A stretch of DNA of 64,000 nt, taken from contig OX639990.1 of the NCBI GenBank assembly GCA_951828535.1, positions 1,475,300-1,539,299 on the forward strand, read 5' to 3'. The notes under the pieces are model-generated. The model made no database searches, was not told the origin of the DNA, and saw nothing but the letters and a program-made list of their open reading frames with translations. The translations under genes were made by a program, and so were the position numbers. Shown here one piece after another: positions 1 through 7,882 of the stretch (positions are counted from its first letter, which is position 1; the number at the start of each line of letters is the position of its first letter). This stretch comes from an uncultured Candidatus Entotheonella sp. GTDB taxonomy: Bacteria; Tectomicrobia; Entotheonellia; Entotheonellales; Entotheonellaceae.

Positions 1-1043
1 TTCGTTGGGCTCACGCTTGGCGCATCCCCCGCCGAGCGCGCTGCATTGCCCGTCGAGCGCATGCCCAGCTTGCGGCCCGTGTAGGTATCGAGCAAATAGG
101 TGCGCAGGACGCCCTGCTCCACCACGGTGGTGCGGCGGGTCGGCAGCCCCTCGCCATCGAACGGCTTTGAGCCCGGCGCGCCGGGCAGTGTGCCGTCGTC
201 GTACACGGTGACCGTTTCGGGAGCAATTTTCTGTCCGATGCCATCCGTGAGGAACGACGCCGCGCGATATACAGCGGAGCCGGAAACTGCCGAGAACAGG
301 TGATTCAGCAAGCCGGCAGCAACGGTGGCATCGAAAACCACCGGCACTTTTTGCGTCGGCACACGGCGGGCGCCCAGTTGCCGCAGGGTGCGTCGTGCGG
401 CCTCCCGACCCAGCGCTTCCGGCGCTTGCAGGCTCTCCATCCGGCGCCCGGCGGTGAACCACGAACTGCTCTGCATGCCGCCCGCGTCGGATGCAATCGA
501 GGCGACCGACAGACTGGCCAGACTGGCGCGGTAGTGCCCGATAAAGCCGTGGCTGTTGACGTACGTTACGTCGCCTTGCGAACTGTCGTACGAGCCGCCT
601 TCCGAATTCGTGATGCGGCTGTCGTAGTCCAGGGCGGCCCGTTCCGCGTCTCGCGCCATGGCAATGCGCTCAGCCGGGGGCAATTGCTGCAGGCTGTCGT
701 CGCACAACCCCAGGTCCGGCACCGTGGTCGCAACCTCGTCGGGCTCCGGCAGACCGGCGTGCTCGTCGTCGGCCATCGCCTGCGCCAGCGCACAGGTATC
801 GTCGAGCAATTGCCGCAACGACGCTGACGAGAAATCCGAGGTCGACGTGGTGGCTGAGCGCTGTCCGAAGAACAGCCGCAGGCCCAGGCGTTTCTGGTGC
901 GAATTCTGTACCGTCTCGACGTCCCCCAACCGCACCTGCGCCTCGAAAGACGTGCTGTCCACCAGCAGCGCATCGCCGCCGGTGGCGCCCCGCGTGCGCG
1001 CCGTTTGCAGCAGGTCCTGCACCACCTGAGGCTCAATCGTCAT
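1..1043 (-). CDS. pmbA: PmbA/TldE metalloprotease-family protein, N-terminal part (runs off window)
   Basis: Reading the minus strand from the ATG at 1043 gives about 347 open codons that run past position 1, so the C-terminus is missing. The protein carries TldE/PmbA features: a variable N-terminal domain, then a C-terminal domain with PVVFDATVAAGLLNHL, a VTVYDDGTLPGAPGSKPFDG segment and a GLPTRRTTVVEQGVLRTYLL stretch. TldE is the non-catalytic partner of TldD; together they form a protease that acts on short or unfolded peptides and in some bacteria matures peptide natural products. It lies 37 nt downstream of tldD on the same strand, so the two are very likely one operon and one heterodimer. 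The family is usually about 450 residues, so roughly 100 are missing. The family call is firm; the physiological substrate is unknown. Confidence 0.85.
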   Translation of the reverse strand, partial: MTIEPQVVQDLLQTARTRGATGGDALLVDSTSFEAQVRLGDVETVQNSHQKRLGLRLFFGQRSATTSTSDFSSASLRQLLDDTCALAQAMADDEHAGLPEPDEVATTVPDLGLCDDSLQQLPPAERIAMARDAERAALDYDSRITNSEGGSYDSSQGDVTYVNSHGFIGHYRASLASLSVASIASDAGGMQSSSWFTAGRRMESLQAPEALGREAARRTLRQLGARRVPTQKVPVVFDATVAAGLLNHLFSAVSGSAVYRAASFLTDGIGQKIAPETVTVYDDGTLPGAPGSKPFDGEGLPTRRTTVVEQGVLRTYLLDTYTGRKLGMRSTGNAARSAGDAPSVSPT

Positions 1044-1080
1044 CCCTGTTTCTCCCGTCGTGAATCGCCAACGCCCTGTC

Positions 1081-2526
1081 CTATTGCGTGCCGCCGACCG
1101 TAACCGCGTTCATGCGAATCGTCGGCATGCCTACGCCCACCGGCACCGCTTGGCCGTTCTTGCCGCAGGTGCCGACGCCGGTATCCAGCGCGAAGTCGTT
1201 GCCGACCATGTTGATGCGCGTCAAGACGTCCGGTCCGTTACCGATCAGGCTGGCGCCCTTCACTGGCCGCGTCACCTTGCCGTCCTCGATCAGATAGGCT
1301 TCGTTGGCCGAGAAAACGAACTTGCCGTTGGTAATGTCCACCTGCCCACCGCCGAACGACACTGCGTAGAGCCCCGACGCCACTGAGCCGATGATTTCCT
1401 CGGGCGTCGATTCGCCGTTGAGCATGAAGGTGTTGGTCATGCGCGGCATGGGCATGTGGGCGTAACTCTGGCGGCGGCCGTTGCCGGTGGGCGCCATGCC
1501 CATCAAGCGGGCGTTCAGGCGGTCCTGCAGGTAGGCGCAAAGGATGCCGTTTTCCACCAACACGGTGCGCGACGTCGGGGTGCCCTCGTCGTCCACGTTG
1601 AGCGACCCGCGCCGCCATGGGATGGTGCCGTCATCGACCACCGTGCACGCCTCCGACGCGATGCGCTCACCGATACGGCCGCTGAACGCCGACGTACCCT
1701 TGCGGTTGAAGTCGCCCTCCAGTCCGTGACCGATCGCTTCGTGCAGCAGAATACCCGGCCAGCCGGATCCGAGCACCACGTCCATGGTACCGGCCGGGGC
1801 GTCAACCGCGTCCAGATTGAGCACCGCGCGGCGCGCCGCCTCGCGCGCCAGATCGAGGTACTGCTCCGCCTTGATAAACGTCTCGAACGAGACCCGGCCG
1901 CCGCCGCCGGCGCTGCCGTTCTGGCGATTGCCGTTGGCTTCGGCGATGCACGTCACGTTGAGGCGCAGCAGGGGTTGCACGTCGCCAACGACCTTGCCCT
2001 CGGAGGTGGCGACCAGGACGAGTTTGTGAACGCTGCTGAAGGAGGTCTGAACCTTGGTGATGCGGGGATCGTAGGCGCGGCAGAAGGCGTCAATTTGCTG
2101 CAACAGATCGAGCTTGCGCTGCACTGGAATGTCGGTGCCAGCAACCTGCACGGCGTACAGGTCATGCGCCGGTGCCTGCGCACCCTGGACGGCCACGCTG
2201 GCCGACTGCGAAGCGCTCTGGGCGATTTCCCGCGCCGTGCGAGCCGCCGCTTCCAGGCTGGGCACGGTGATCTCGTCCGAAAACGCATAACCCGTCTTTT
2301 CGCCCGCCAGCGCCCGGATGCCGACGCCCTGGTTGATCTGTTTCGAACCCTGCTTCACCTCGCCTTCTTCCAGGGATACGGCGTCGCTCACTTCATATTG
2401 AAAATAAAGGTCGGCATAGTCGATCTGCGGGCTGAGCGTGCGGTCCAGGACGCGCTGCAGGCTGGTCGTGTTCATGCCGTATTGCTGGTCAAAGAAATCC
2501 GCCGGTCGGGCAAGCGTCTGCGTCAT
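1081..2526 (-). CDS. tldD: TldD metalloprotease
   Basis: This 481-residue protein has the TldD zinc motif HEAIGHGLEGD (His262, Glu263, His267) and the family C-terminal glycine-rich segment GTCGKNGQAVPVGVGMP. TldD is the catalytic half of the TldD/TldE protease, a cytoplasmic zinc enzyme that degrades unfolded peptides and, in some hosts, processes modified peptides or CcdA-type antitoxins. The ATG at 2526 was chosen because AAGGAGG lies just upstream; an in-frame start 36 codons earlier would add a sequence with no family resemblance. The partner pmbA follows after 37 nt. Length and motif spacing are normal for the family. Confidence 0.93.
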   Translation of the reverse strand: MTQTLARPADFFDQQYGMNTTSLQRVLDRTLSPQIDYADLYFQYEVSDAVSLEEGEVKQGSKQINQGVGIRALAGEKTGYAFSDEITVPSLEAAARTAREIAQSASQSASVAVQGAQAPAHDLYAVQVAGTDIPVQRKLDLLQQIDAFCRAYDPRITKVQTSFSSVHKLVLVATSEGKVVGDVQPLLRLNVTCIAEANGNRQNGSAGGGGRVSFETFIKAEQYLDLAREAARRAVLNLDAVDAPAGTMDVVLGSGWPGILLHEAIGHGLEGDFNRKGTSAFSGRIGERIASEACTVVDDGTIPWRRGSLNVDDEGTPTSRTVLVENGILCAYLQDRLNARLMGMAPTGNGRRQSYAHMPMPRMTNTFMLNGESTPEEIIGSVASGLYAVSFGGGQVDITNGKFVFSANEAYLIEDGKVTRPVKGASLIGNGPDVLTRINMVGNDFALDTGVGTCGKNGQAVPVGVGMPTIRMNAVTVGGTQ

Positions 2527-2612
2527 AACCCCTCCTTCATTACATTCGCGGCCGCTGGGAACAGGCGGCAACGGTAGCACACGGGGAGTGGCGTCGCAAC
2601 GCGCCGGTTCTG

Positions 2613-2642
2613 TTGACTTTTTCGCTTGCGGCAACGTATGTT
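2613..2642 (+). promoter_or_regulatory. Predicted sigma70-type promoter of the dihydrolipoamide dehydrogenase gene
   Basis: TTGACT at 2613-2618 and TATGTT at 2637-2642 are separated by 18 nt. A start near 2650 leaves about 60 nt of leader before the GTG at 2713, and argues against the longer in-frame start at 2626, which would overlap the promoter. Confidence 0.5.
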
Positions 2643-2712
2643 CACGGCCTTGGATGGATGCATTTCAGACCTGTCGAACCGTGGCCGGACAACGGCCCGC
2701 AAAGGGGAACAC

Positions 2713-4104
2713 GTGGCGGAAGATCTCATCATCATCGGGGGTGGACCGGGGGGGTACGTGGCAGCGATTCGAGCCGCGCAGCTTGGCATGCAGGTAGCGT
2801 TGGTGGAGCGGGCGGCCCTGGGCGGCATCTGCCTGAACTGGGGCTGCATTCCGACCAAGGCCTTGCTGCGCAATGCCGAAATTTATCACCTGGTGCGCAA
2901 GGGCGCTGAGTTTGGCGTGCACTGCGACAACCTGCGGTTCGATTTTCCGCAGGTCATCGCCCGCAGCCGTCAGGTAGCCGACCGGCTGGCGCAAGGGGTA
3001 GCGTTTCTGATGCGCAAGAACAAGGTGCAGGTGGTACAGGGCACGGGCCGCCTGGCCGGAGCGGGTGCGGTTTCGGTGCACGACGAACAGGGCAACGTCA
3101 CCGCCACGCTGAACGCCCCGAACATCCTCCTCGCTGCCGGCGCGCGACCGCGCGGGCTGCCGGGCCTGCCGTTCGATGGCACACAGGTTCTCAGCAGCAC
3201 CGAGGCCATGCTGCTCCAGGAAGTGCCGGGGTCTTTGGCGATCATTGGTGCCGGCGCGGTCGGCGTCGAATTCGCCTACCTCTACAACACTTTCGGCAGC
3301 CACGTGACACTCATCGAGATGCTGCCCCAGGTGCTACCGGTGGAGGACCACGAAATCAGCGCCGCGCTGCACAAATCACTTACCCAGCAGGGGATCGATA
3401 TCCTCGTGCAAAGCCGCGTGGACGGCGTGGAGACGGCTGGCGACGGGCTGCAATTGCGGGTCACCACACCGCAAGGCGAACAGACCGTCCAGGCCGACAA
3501 GGTGCTGGTCGCCATCGGCGTGCAGGGCAACGTCGAAAGCCTCGGGCTCGACGACGCCGGCGTGAACAGCGAGCGCGGATTTGTGCCGGTGGACGCGCAT
3601 TGCGGCACCAACGTGCCGGGCATCTACGCCATCGGCGACCTCAACGGCCAGCCGTGCCTGGCCCACGTGGCATCGGCGGAAGGCATTGCTGTAGTCGAAA
3701 CGATCGCCGGCCTGGATCACCCCGGCGTCAACTACGACAACATCCCTGGCTGCACCTACTGCCACCCGCAGGTCGCCAGCGTCGGCCTCACCGAGCACGC
3801 CGCCCGCGAAGCCGGCCGCAACATCCGCGTCGGCCGCTTTCCCTTTTCAGCCAGCGGCAAGGCCCTGGCGGTCGGCGACAGCGAGGGCATGGTGAAGGTC
3901 ATCTTCGACGCCGACACGGATGAGCTCCTGGGCACGCACATCATCGGCTCGGAGGCCACCGACCTGATCGCCGAGGCCGGTATCGCCCGCACGCTCGAAA
4001 CGACCCACTACGAAGTTCTCAAAACCGTGCACGCCCACCCCACCCTGTCCGAAGCCATCATGGAGGCGGTCGGCGACGCTTACGATGAAGCCATTCACAT
4101 CTGA
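2713..4104 (+). CDS. lpdA: Dihydrolipoyl dehydrogenase (E3)
   Basis: The 463-residue flavoprotein oxidises dihydrolipoamide of 2-oxoacid dehydrogenase or glycine-cleavage complexes to lipoamide, reducing NAD+. Visible features in order are the FAD dinucleotide fold GGGPGG near residues 9-14, the redox-active disulfide in GGICLNWGCIPTK (Cys40 and Cys45), the second NAD-binding fold IIGAGAVGVEFAYL, the FAD-contact motif YAIGDLNG, and the C-terminal catalytic His-Glu pair in HAHPTLSE (His442/Glu447). The start is a GTG preceded by AAAGGGGAAC. No E1 or E2 gene lies nearby, so the complex it serves cannot be told from this window. The next gene encodes a ThDP enzyme but has its own promoter-like sequence. 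Confidence 0.93.
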   Translation: MAEDLIIIGGGPGGYVAAIRAAQLGMQVALVERAALGGICLNWGCIPTKALLRNAEIYHLVRKGAEFGVHCDNLRFDFPQVIARSRQVADRLAQGVAFLMRKNKVQVVQGTGRLAGAGAVSVHDEQGNVTATLNAPNILLAAGARPRGLPGLPFDGTQVLSSTEAMLLQEVPGSLAIIGAGAVGVEFAYLYNTFGSHVTLIEMLPQVLPVEDHEISAALHKSLTQQGIDILVQSRVDGVETAGDGLQLRVTTPQGEQTVQADKVLVAIGVQGNVESLGLDDAGVNSERGFVPVDAHCGTNVPGIYAIGDLNGQPCLAHVASAEGIAVVETIAGLDHPGVNYDNIPGCTYCHPQVASVGLTEHAAREAGRNIRVGRFPFSASGKALAVGDSEGMVKVIFDADTDELLGTHIIGSEATDLIAEAGIARTLETTHYEVLKTVHAHPTLSEAIMEAVGDAYDEAIHI

Positions 4105-4144
4105 AGCCAAGGTCGGGACAGACCACCGAAGGACGGTTCCCCGC

Positions 4145-4174
4145 TTGCCTTTGGCCGCTGGCTGGCCCTATGAT
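4145..4174 (+). promoter_or_regulatory. Predicted sigma70-type promoter upstream of the ThDP enzyme
   Basis: TTGCCT at 4145-4150 and TATGAT at 4169-4174 have an 18-nt spacer. They sit about 120 nt upstream of the ThDP enzyme start at 4296 in an otherwise empty gap. Confidence 0.4.
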
Positions 4175-4295
4175 AGACCCCGCTTGAGCACTTCCCCAGC
4201 ACCGTTCCGGCGCTGGGTTCTCATCGGTTTCCGCCACGTACCATCACACGTCACACGGCAAACCAGCCCAATCACTACGCATCAAGGAGCGTTAC

Positions 4296-5930
4296 ATGGG
4301 AGAGGTATACGGATACGAACTCGTCGCTCGTGCCCTGCAGAACGAAGGCGCCGACACGATGTTTTTCATCATGGGTGGCCCGATGCTGGGCGCCCAGGAC
4401 AGCTGCCGCCAGCTTGGCATGAAGGTGATCGACGTGCGCCACGAACAGGCCGCGGCGATGATGGCCAACGCCTATGCGCGCGTTACCGGCAAAGCCGGGG
4501 TGTGCTCCACCGCTTCTGGCCCTGCCGCCACCAACCTGCTGACCGGCCTGGCTCACGCCCTCACCGACGCCGCACCGGTGGTCGCGCTCGGCGGCGCCAG
4601 CCCCATTCACCACTTTCACAGCGAATCGTTTCAGGAAGTCGACCAACTCAGCATGATGCGTCCGGCGAGCAAGTGGGCTGGGCAGGCTATCAGCCCGAAG
4701 CGCATGCCTGAATACATCAACATCGCCTATCGCCACGCCATGAACGGCCGCATGGGGCCGTCGTACCTCGATCTCCCCGGCGACGTTCTATACAGCCGGG
4801 TCGATGAGGACGACGTGGTGTGGCCAGAACCCGCCAAGACGCATCACCGCAGCATGGGCGACGCCGGCCAGGTGGCTGAGGCCGTCAACATGCTGTCGCG
4901 GGCGGAGCGGCCGCTGATCGTCAGCGGCACGGGCGTCATCTGGGCCGACGCTGCCGCCGAGATGCAGCAGTTCGTCGACGAGACCGGTATTCCGTTCTTC
5001 ACCACCCCGCAGGGCCGCGGCGTGGTGCCCGAAGACCACCCGCGCTGTTTCCTCAGCGCCCGCTCGCTGGCCTTCCGCGAGGCCGACGTCATTCTCTTCC
5101 TGGCCACCCGCTTCAATTACGTGATCTCGCACGGGCAGGCGCCGCGTTTTAACACCGATGCCAAGACCATTCAGGTAAATATCGATCCGACCGAAATTGG
5201 CCGCAATCGACCCGTTGACGTGGGCATCGCCGGCGACGCCAAGGCCGTTTTGCGGCAGATGCTGGACCTGGTTCAGGGCAAGTTCGAGCCAAAGAAGGAG
5301 ACCGCCTGGATCGCCGCGTTGCGCGAGCAGGACCTCAAGGGCCAAGCGCGCCTGGAGCCGCTGATGCACTCCGACGAGGTGCCGGTCCACCCGCTGCGCC
5401 TCTGCAAGGAAGTGAAGGATTTTCTGGATCGCGATGCCATTTTGGTGGTCGATGGCCAGGAGATTCTCAACTACGGCCGCCAGTCCATCCCGACGTACCG
5501 ACCGGGGCACCGGCTCAATTCCGGCTCCTTCGGCACCATGGGGGTCGGCGTGCCGTTCGGCGTTGGCGCCAAGGTGGGACAACCGGATAAACAGGTCATG
5601 GTCCTGCACGGCGACGGCTCGTTCGGCATGAACGCGATGGAGATGGACACGGCCGTACGGCACAACATCCCCATCGTCACGGTAATCAGCCTGAACGGCG
5701 GCTGGACGGCCGACCCGGAGGGCGACAAGGTGGGCCGAACGCTGGGCTACCAGCGCTACGAGAAGATGATGGACGCCTTTGGCGGGCACGGCGAGTACGT
5801 GGAAAAGCCCGGCGACATTCGCCCGGCTTTGGAACGCGCCTACGCCTCCGGCAAACCCGCCATCGTGAATGTCAAGACGGACTTCCGGGCGCGCGCCACG
5901 ACACTGCGTTTTACGGATTATACGACTTAG
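4296..5930 (+). CDS. Thiamine diphosphate-dependent enzyme (acetolactate synthase / oxalyl-CoA decarboxylase-like)
   Basis: The 544-residue protein has the three-domain layout of the acetolactate synthase superfamily: an N-terminal pyrimidine-binding domain with catalytic Glu50 in RHEQAAAMMANAYARVTG, a central Rossmann-like domain, and a C-terminal pyrophosphate-binding domain with GDGSFGMNAMEMD (439-451) and the closing Asn at about 467 in SLNGGW. Such enzymes cleave or form C-C bonds next to a carbonyl, for example oxalyl-CoA decarboxylase, 2-hydroxyacyl-CoA lyase, benzoylformate decarboxylase or acetolactate synthase. No regulatory subunit or branched-chain biosynthesis gene is adjacent, so a catabolic lyase or decarboxylase seems more likely than ilvB. 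The start has AAGGAGCGTTAC immediately upstream. Confidence 0.8.
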   Translation: MGEVYGYELVARALQNEGADTMFFIMGGPMLGAQDSCRQLGMKVIDVRHEQAAAMMANAYARVTGKAGVCSTASGPAATNLLTGLAHALTDAAPVVALGGASPIHHFHSESFQEVDQLSMMRPASKWAGQAISPKRMPEYINIAYRHAMNGRMGPSYLDLPGDVLYSRVDEDDVVWPEPAKTHHRSMGDAGQVAEAVNMLSRAERPLIVSGTGVIWADAAAEMQQFVDETGIPFFTTPQGRGVVPEDHPRCFLSARSLAFREADVILFLATRFNYVISHGQAPRFNTDAKTIQVNIDPTEIGRNRPVDVGIAGDAKAVLRQMLDLVQGKFEPKKETAWIAALREQDLKGQARLEPLMHSDEVPVHPLRLCKEVKDFLDRDAILVVDGQEILNYGRQSIPTYRPGHRLNSGSFGTMGVGVPFGVGAKVGQPDKQVMVLHGDGSFGMNAMEMDTAVRHNIPIVTVISLNGGWTADPEGDKVGRTLGYQRYEKMMDAFGGHGEYVEKPGDIRPALERAYASGKPAIVNVKTDFRARATTLRFTDYTT

Positions 5931-5956
5931 TGGAACGCCGGACTATGTCTGGCGGA

Positions 5957-5996
5957 TGGCACGGTCGAGTGAAGATGAACAAACGCGACCGTGCCA
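5957..5996. terminator. Inverted repeat between convergent genes, possible bidirectional terminator
   Basis: An 11-bp perfect stem (5957-5967 with 5986-5996, TGGCACGGTCG and its complement) with an 18-nt loop lies between the stop of the ThDP gene and the stop of the convergent lipoprotein gene. No T-run follows on either strand, so intrinsic termination is uncertain. Confidence 0.4.
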
Positions 5997-6014
5997 CAAT
6001 CGGAGACAGGTAGG

Positions 6015-6947
6015 CTACATGGGAGGACGCACGGTGACTTCCACACGCCGATTGAGCGCGCGGAACTCGGCGGTCGTGTTGGGGAAAGCCGGTTCCGACT
6101 CGCCGCGCCATTTGGTGTTGATCCTGGACGCCGCAACGCCGCTGGTGGTCAGGTAGTTACTCACGGCCTGCGCCCGACGCTGCGAAAGCGCCAGGTTGTA
6201 TGACTCAGTTCCCTGGGCGTCGGCGTGCCCCACAACGTCGGCCTCCAAGGTCGGCTGCTGCTTCATGGCCTGCGCGACTTCGCCAAGCTGCGCCATCGCG
6301 TTGGCCTGCAAGTCTGCCGAATCAAACTCGAACAAGACAATCGCCGGCCGCGGGATCACGATTGGCTGTGCGATCGTTATCACCTGGCTTGCGGTGTCCG
6401 ATTCCCCCTGATGGTCGCTAACAGTCAAACGCACGATATGCGTACGGGCAACGGCAAACCGGTGTTCCGCCTGCGGCCATAGCACTCGCTGGGTCGTTCC
6501 ATCACCGAAATCCCACATATAGATAAGCGGATCGCCCTCGGGATCCACGGACGTAGAGGCGTCGAACAGAAGAGACTGGAGCGCTCTGCCCGATGCCGGA
6601 CCGCTGAATCTGGCCACCGGAGCCTGATTCGGCTGAGGTGCCATCAACGCGGTCGCATCGGCAATGATGCTCATCGCCATCTCGCTGGACGCTTGCCTCC
6701 TGGACGAGTAATACTCGAACCGCGCTTCCTTGTAGCGTGCCTGCAAAGCGGCCACCTCGTCGGGAAAAAGTTCCCCATAGCCGCGATCATTGACCGTCTG
6801 GAGCACGTCGGCAACCTCGGCCAACTGGTTGAGAGGTGACGGCGGCGCTTCAAATGTTTCATTGTACGCGCAACCCACCGCCGCTACGCAGCAGATAGTC
6901 AAGACGCCGAGCCAACGCCAGCTTACTGGCGTACGCAAAGTTTTCAT
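6015..6947 (-). CDS. OmpA-family lipoprotein with PKD domain
   Basis: The 310-residue protein starts with a lipoprotein signal peptide ending at VGC (lipobox Cys26), followed by a helical linker, a PKD/immunoglobulin-like domain with the signature MWDFGDGTTQ around residue 145, and a C-terminal OmpA peptidoglycan-binding domain. In that domain LFEFDSADLQ, the GHADAQG turn and SQRRAQAVSNYL with the final NRRVEV match the Pal/OmpA core. The protein should be anchored in the outer membrane and bind diaminopimelate in peptidoglycan. PKD domains mediate extracellular protein or polysaccharide contact, so a structural envelope role is likely. It is a single gene, convergent with its left neighbour and divergent from the next. 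Confidence 0.88.
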   Translation of the reverse strand: MKTLRTPVSWRWLGVLTICCVAAVGCAYNETFEAPPSPLNQLAEVADVLQTVNDRGYGELFPDEVAALQARYKEARFEYYSSRRQASSEMAMSIIADATALMAPQPNQAPVARFSGPASGRALQSLLFDASTSVDPEGDPLIYMWDFGDGTTQRVLWPQAEHRFAVARTHIVRLTVSDHQGESDTASQVITIAQPIVIPRPAIVLFEFDSADLQANAMAQLGEVAQAMKQQPTLEADVVGHADAQGTESYNLALSQRRAQAVSNYLTTSGVAASRINTKWRGESEPAFPNTTAEFRALNRRVEVTVRPPM

Positions 6948-7141
6948 GTAAGCCCCTCCCTCTCACCTTCAACAATTTTCGGGTGCCAAGTTCGAATGTT
7001 CGTGAACACACCACAAGGTTATAACCCAGCTACGGCGAGCGATGCAACCCATCGCGGACGCTGCGCCATGCCGTCCCCGCCTGCCATAGGCTACAATAAC
7101 TTAGCGGATAGCGATGTGGCTACAGACGGGGATGATGCCTG

Positions 7142-7750
7142 ATGAAACATGGACATGAGTTGCAAGTCGAGGCCATTGCCGGGCGCTTGGCGCGCCTGGA
7201 GCGGTCCAACCGGCGATGGAAACTGCTGGCGACGATGGCGCTGGCGTTACTGGGCGTTGGGGTGCTCATAGGCGCCAAGGGAACGGCACGGCCGCCAGTC
7301 GTTGACGAATTGCGAGCCAGGGCCTTCCTGCTCGTTGACGAACAAGGCACGACGCTCGCCAGGCTTGGCCGGTTGCCGCACGGCGTCTTGGGACTGGGCT
7401 TCTACGACGACGGCCGGCGCAGCCGCATTCTGCTGAGCGTGGATGATGATGGCTCGTCTTCGCTCAACCTATTCAGCCAAGCAGGCCGCAGTGGCGCCCT
7501 GCTGAGTGCCAGTGGCACCGGCGGCGCCTCACTGCGTTTCCTGGACGCCAACTGGAAGAACCGCGCCGTCCTGGCCACCTGGCCCAACGGTGCCCCCTTT
7601 CTGCGGTTCGCCGACCAGAACGGCAAGGATCGCATCTTGATGGGCTCAACAGAGCTGAAGGTCAAGCCTAGCGGTGAGCTCGTCGAACGCTCCGCCCCTA
7701 AAGTGCTGTTTTTCGATGAGGACGAATCCATCCTTTGGCAGGCTCCGTAA
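7142..7750 (+). CDS. Membrane-anchored protein of unknown function
   Basis: This 202-residue protein is not recognised as a characterised family. It has a basic N-terminal coiled segment (residues 1-28), one hydrophobic segment near residues 29-44 (LLATMALALLGVGVLIG) and then a beta-rich region. That region contains repeated units of the type 'sequence-R-ALLL-D-G...L-L-D': FLLVDEQGTTLARLG, ILLSVDDDGSSSLNLF, LLSASGTGGASLRF, VLATWPNGAPFLRFAD. These look like a short beta-prism or solenoid facing the periplasm. An N-in, C-out anchored protein is the natural reading. It lies directly upstream of glmS on the same strand with a 130-nt gap, which does not establish a shared function. Confidence 0.65.
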   Translation: MKHGHELQVEAIAGRLARLERSNRRWKLLATMALALLGVGVLIGAKGTARPPVVDELRARAFLLVDEQGTTLARLGRLPHGVLGLGFYDDGRRSRILLSVDDDGSSSLNLFSQAGRSGALLSASGTGGASLRFLDANWKNRAVLATWPNGAPFLRFADQNGKDRILMGSTELKVKPSGELVERSAPKVLFFDEDESILWQAP

Positions 7751-7882
7751 GGGCGACCCAGACTGCCCGTTGCCTGACGAAAATGGCGTCGTCGATACCG
7801 CATTTTTTTTGTTGTATCCTAGTGCTCCCCAGACTCGAGTCAGCCATCGACAAGACCCCCGCATTCTCTATGGAGACACGTT

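Noticed and set aside
305-1036. Long minus- and plus-strand frames at the left edge (for example 566-1036)
   Set aside because: They are arginine/proline-rich shadows of the pmbA frame, which is open to the window edge.
1456-2577. 373-codon plus-strand frame opposite tldD
   Set aside because: Antisense to a clear TldD gene; high-GC antisense frames of this length occur opposite many genes here and show no family motif.
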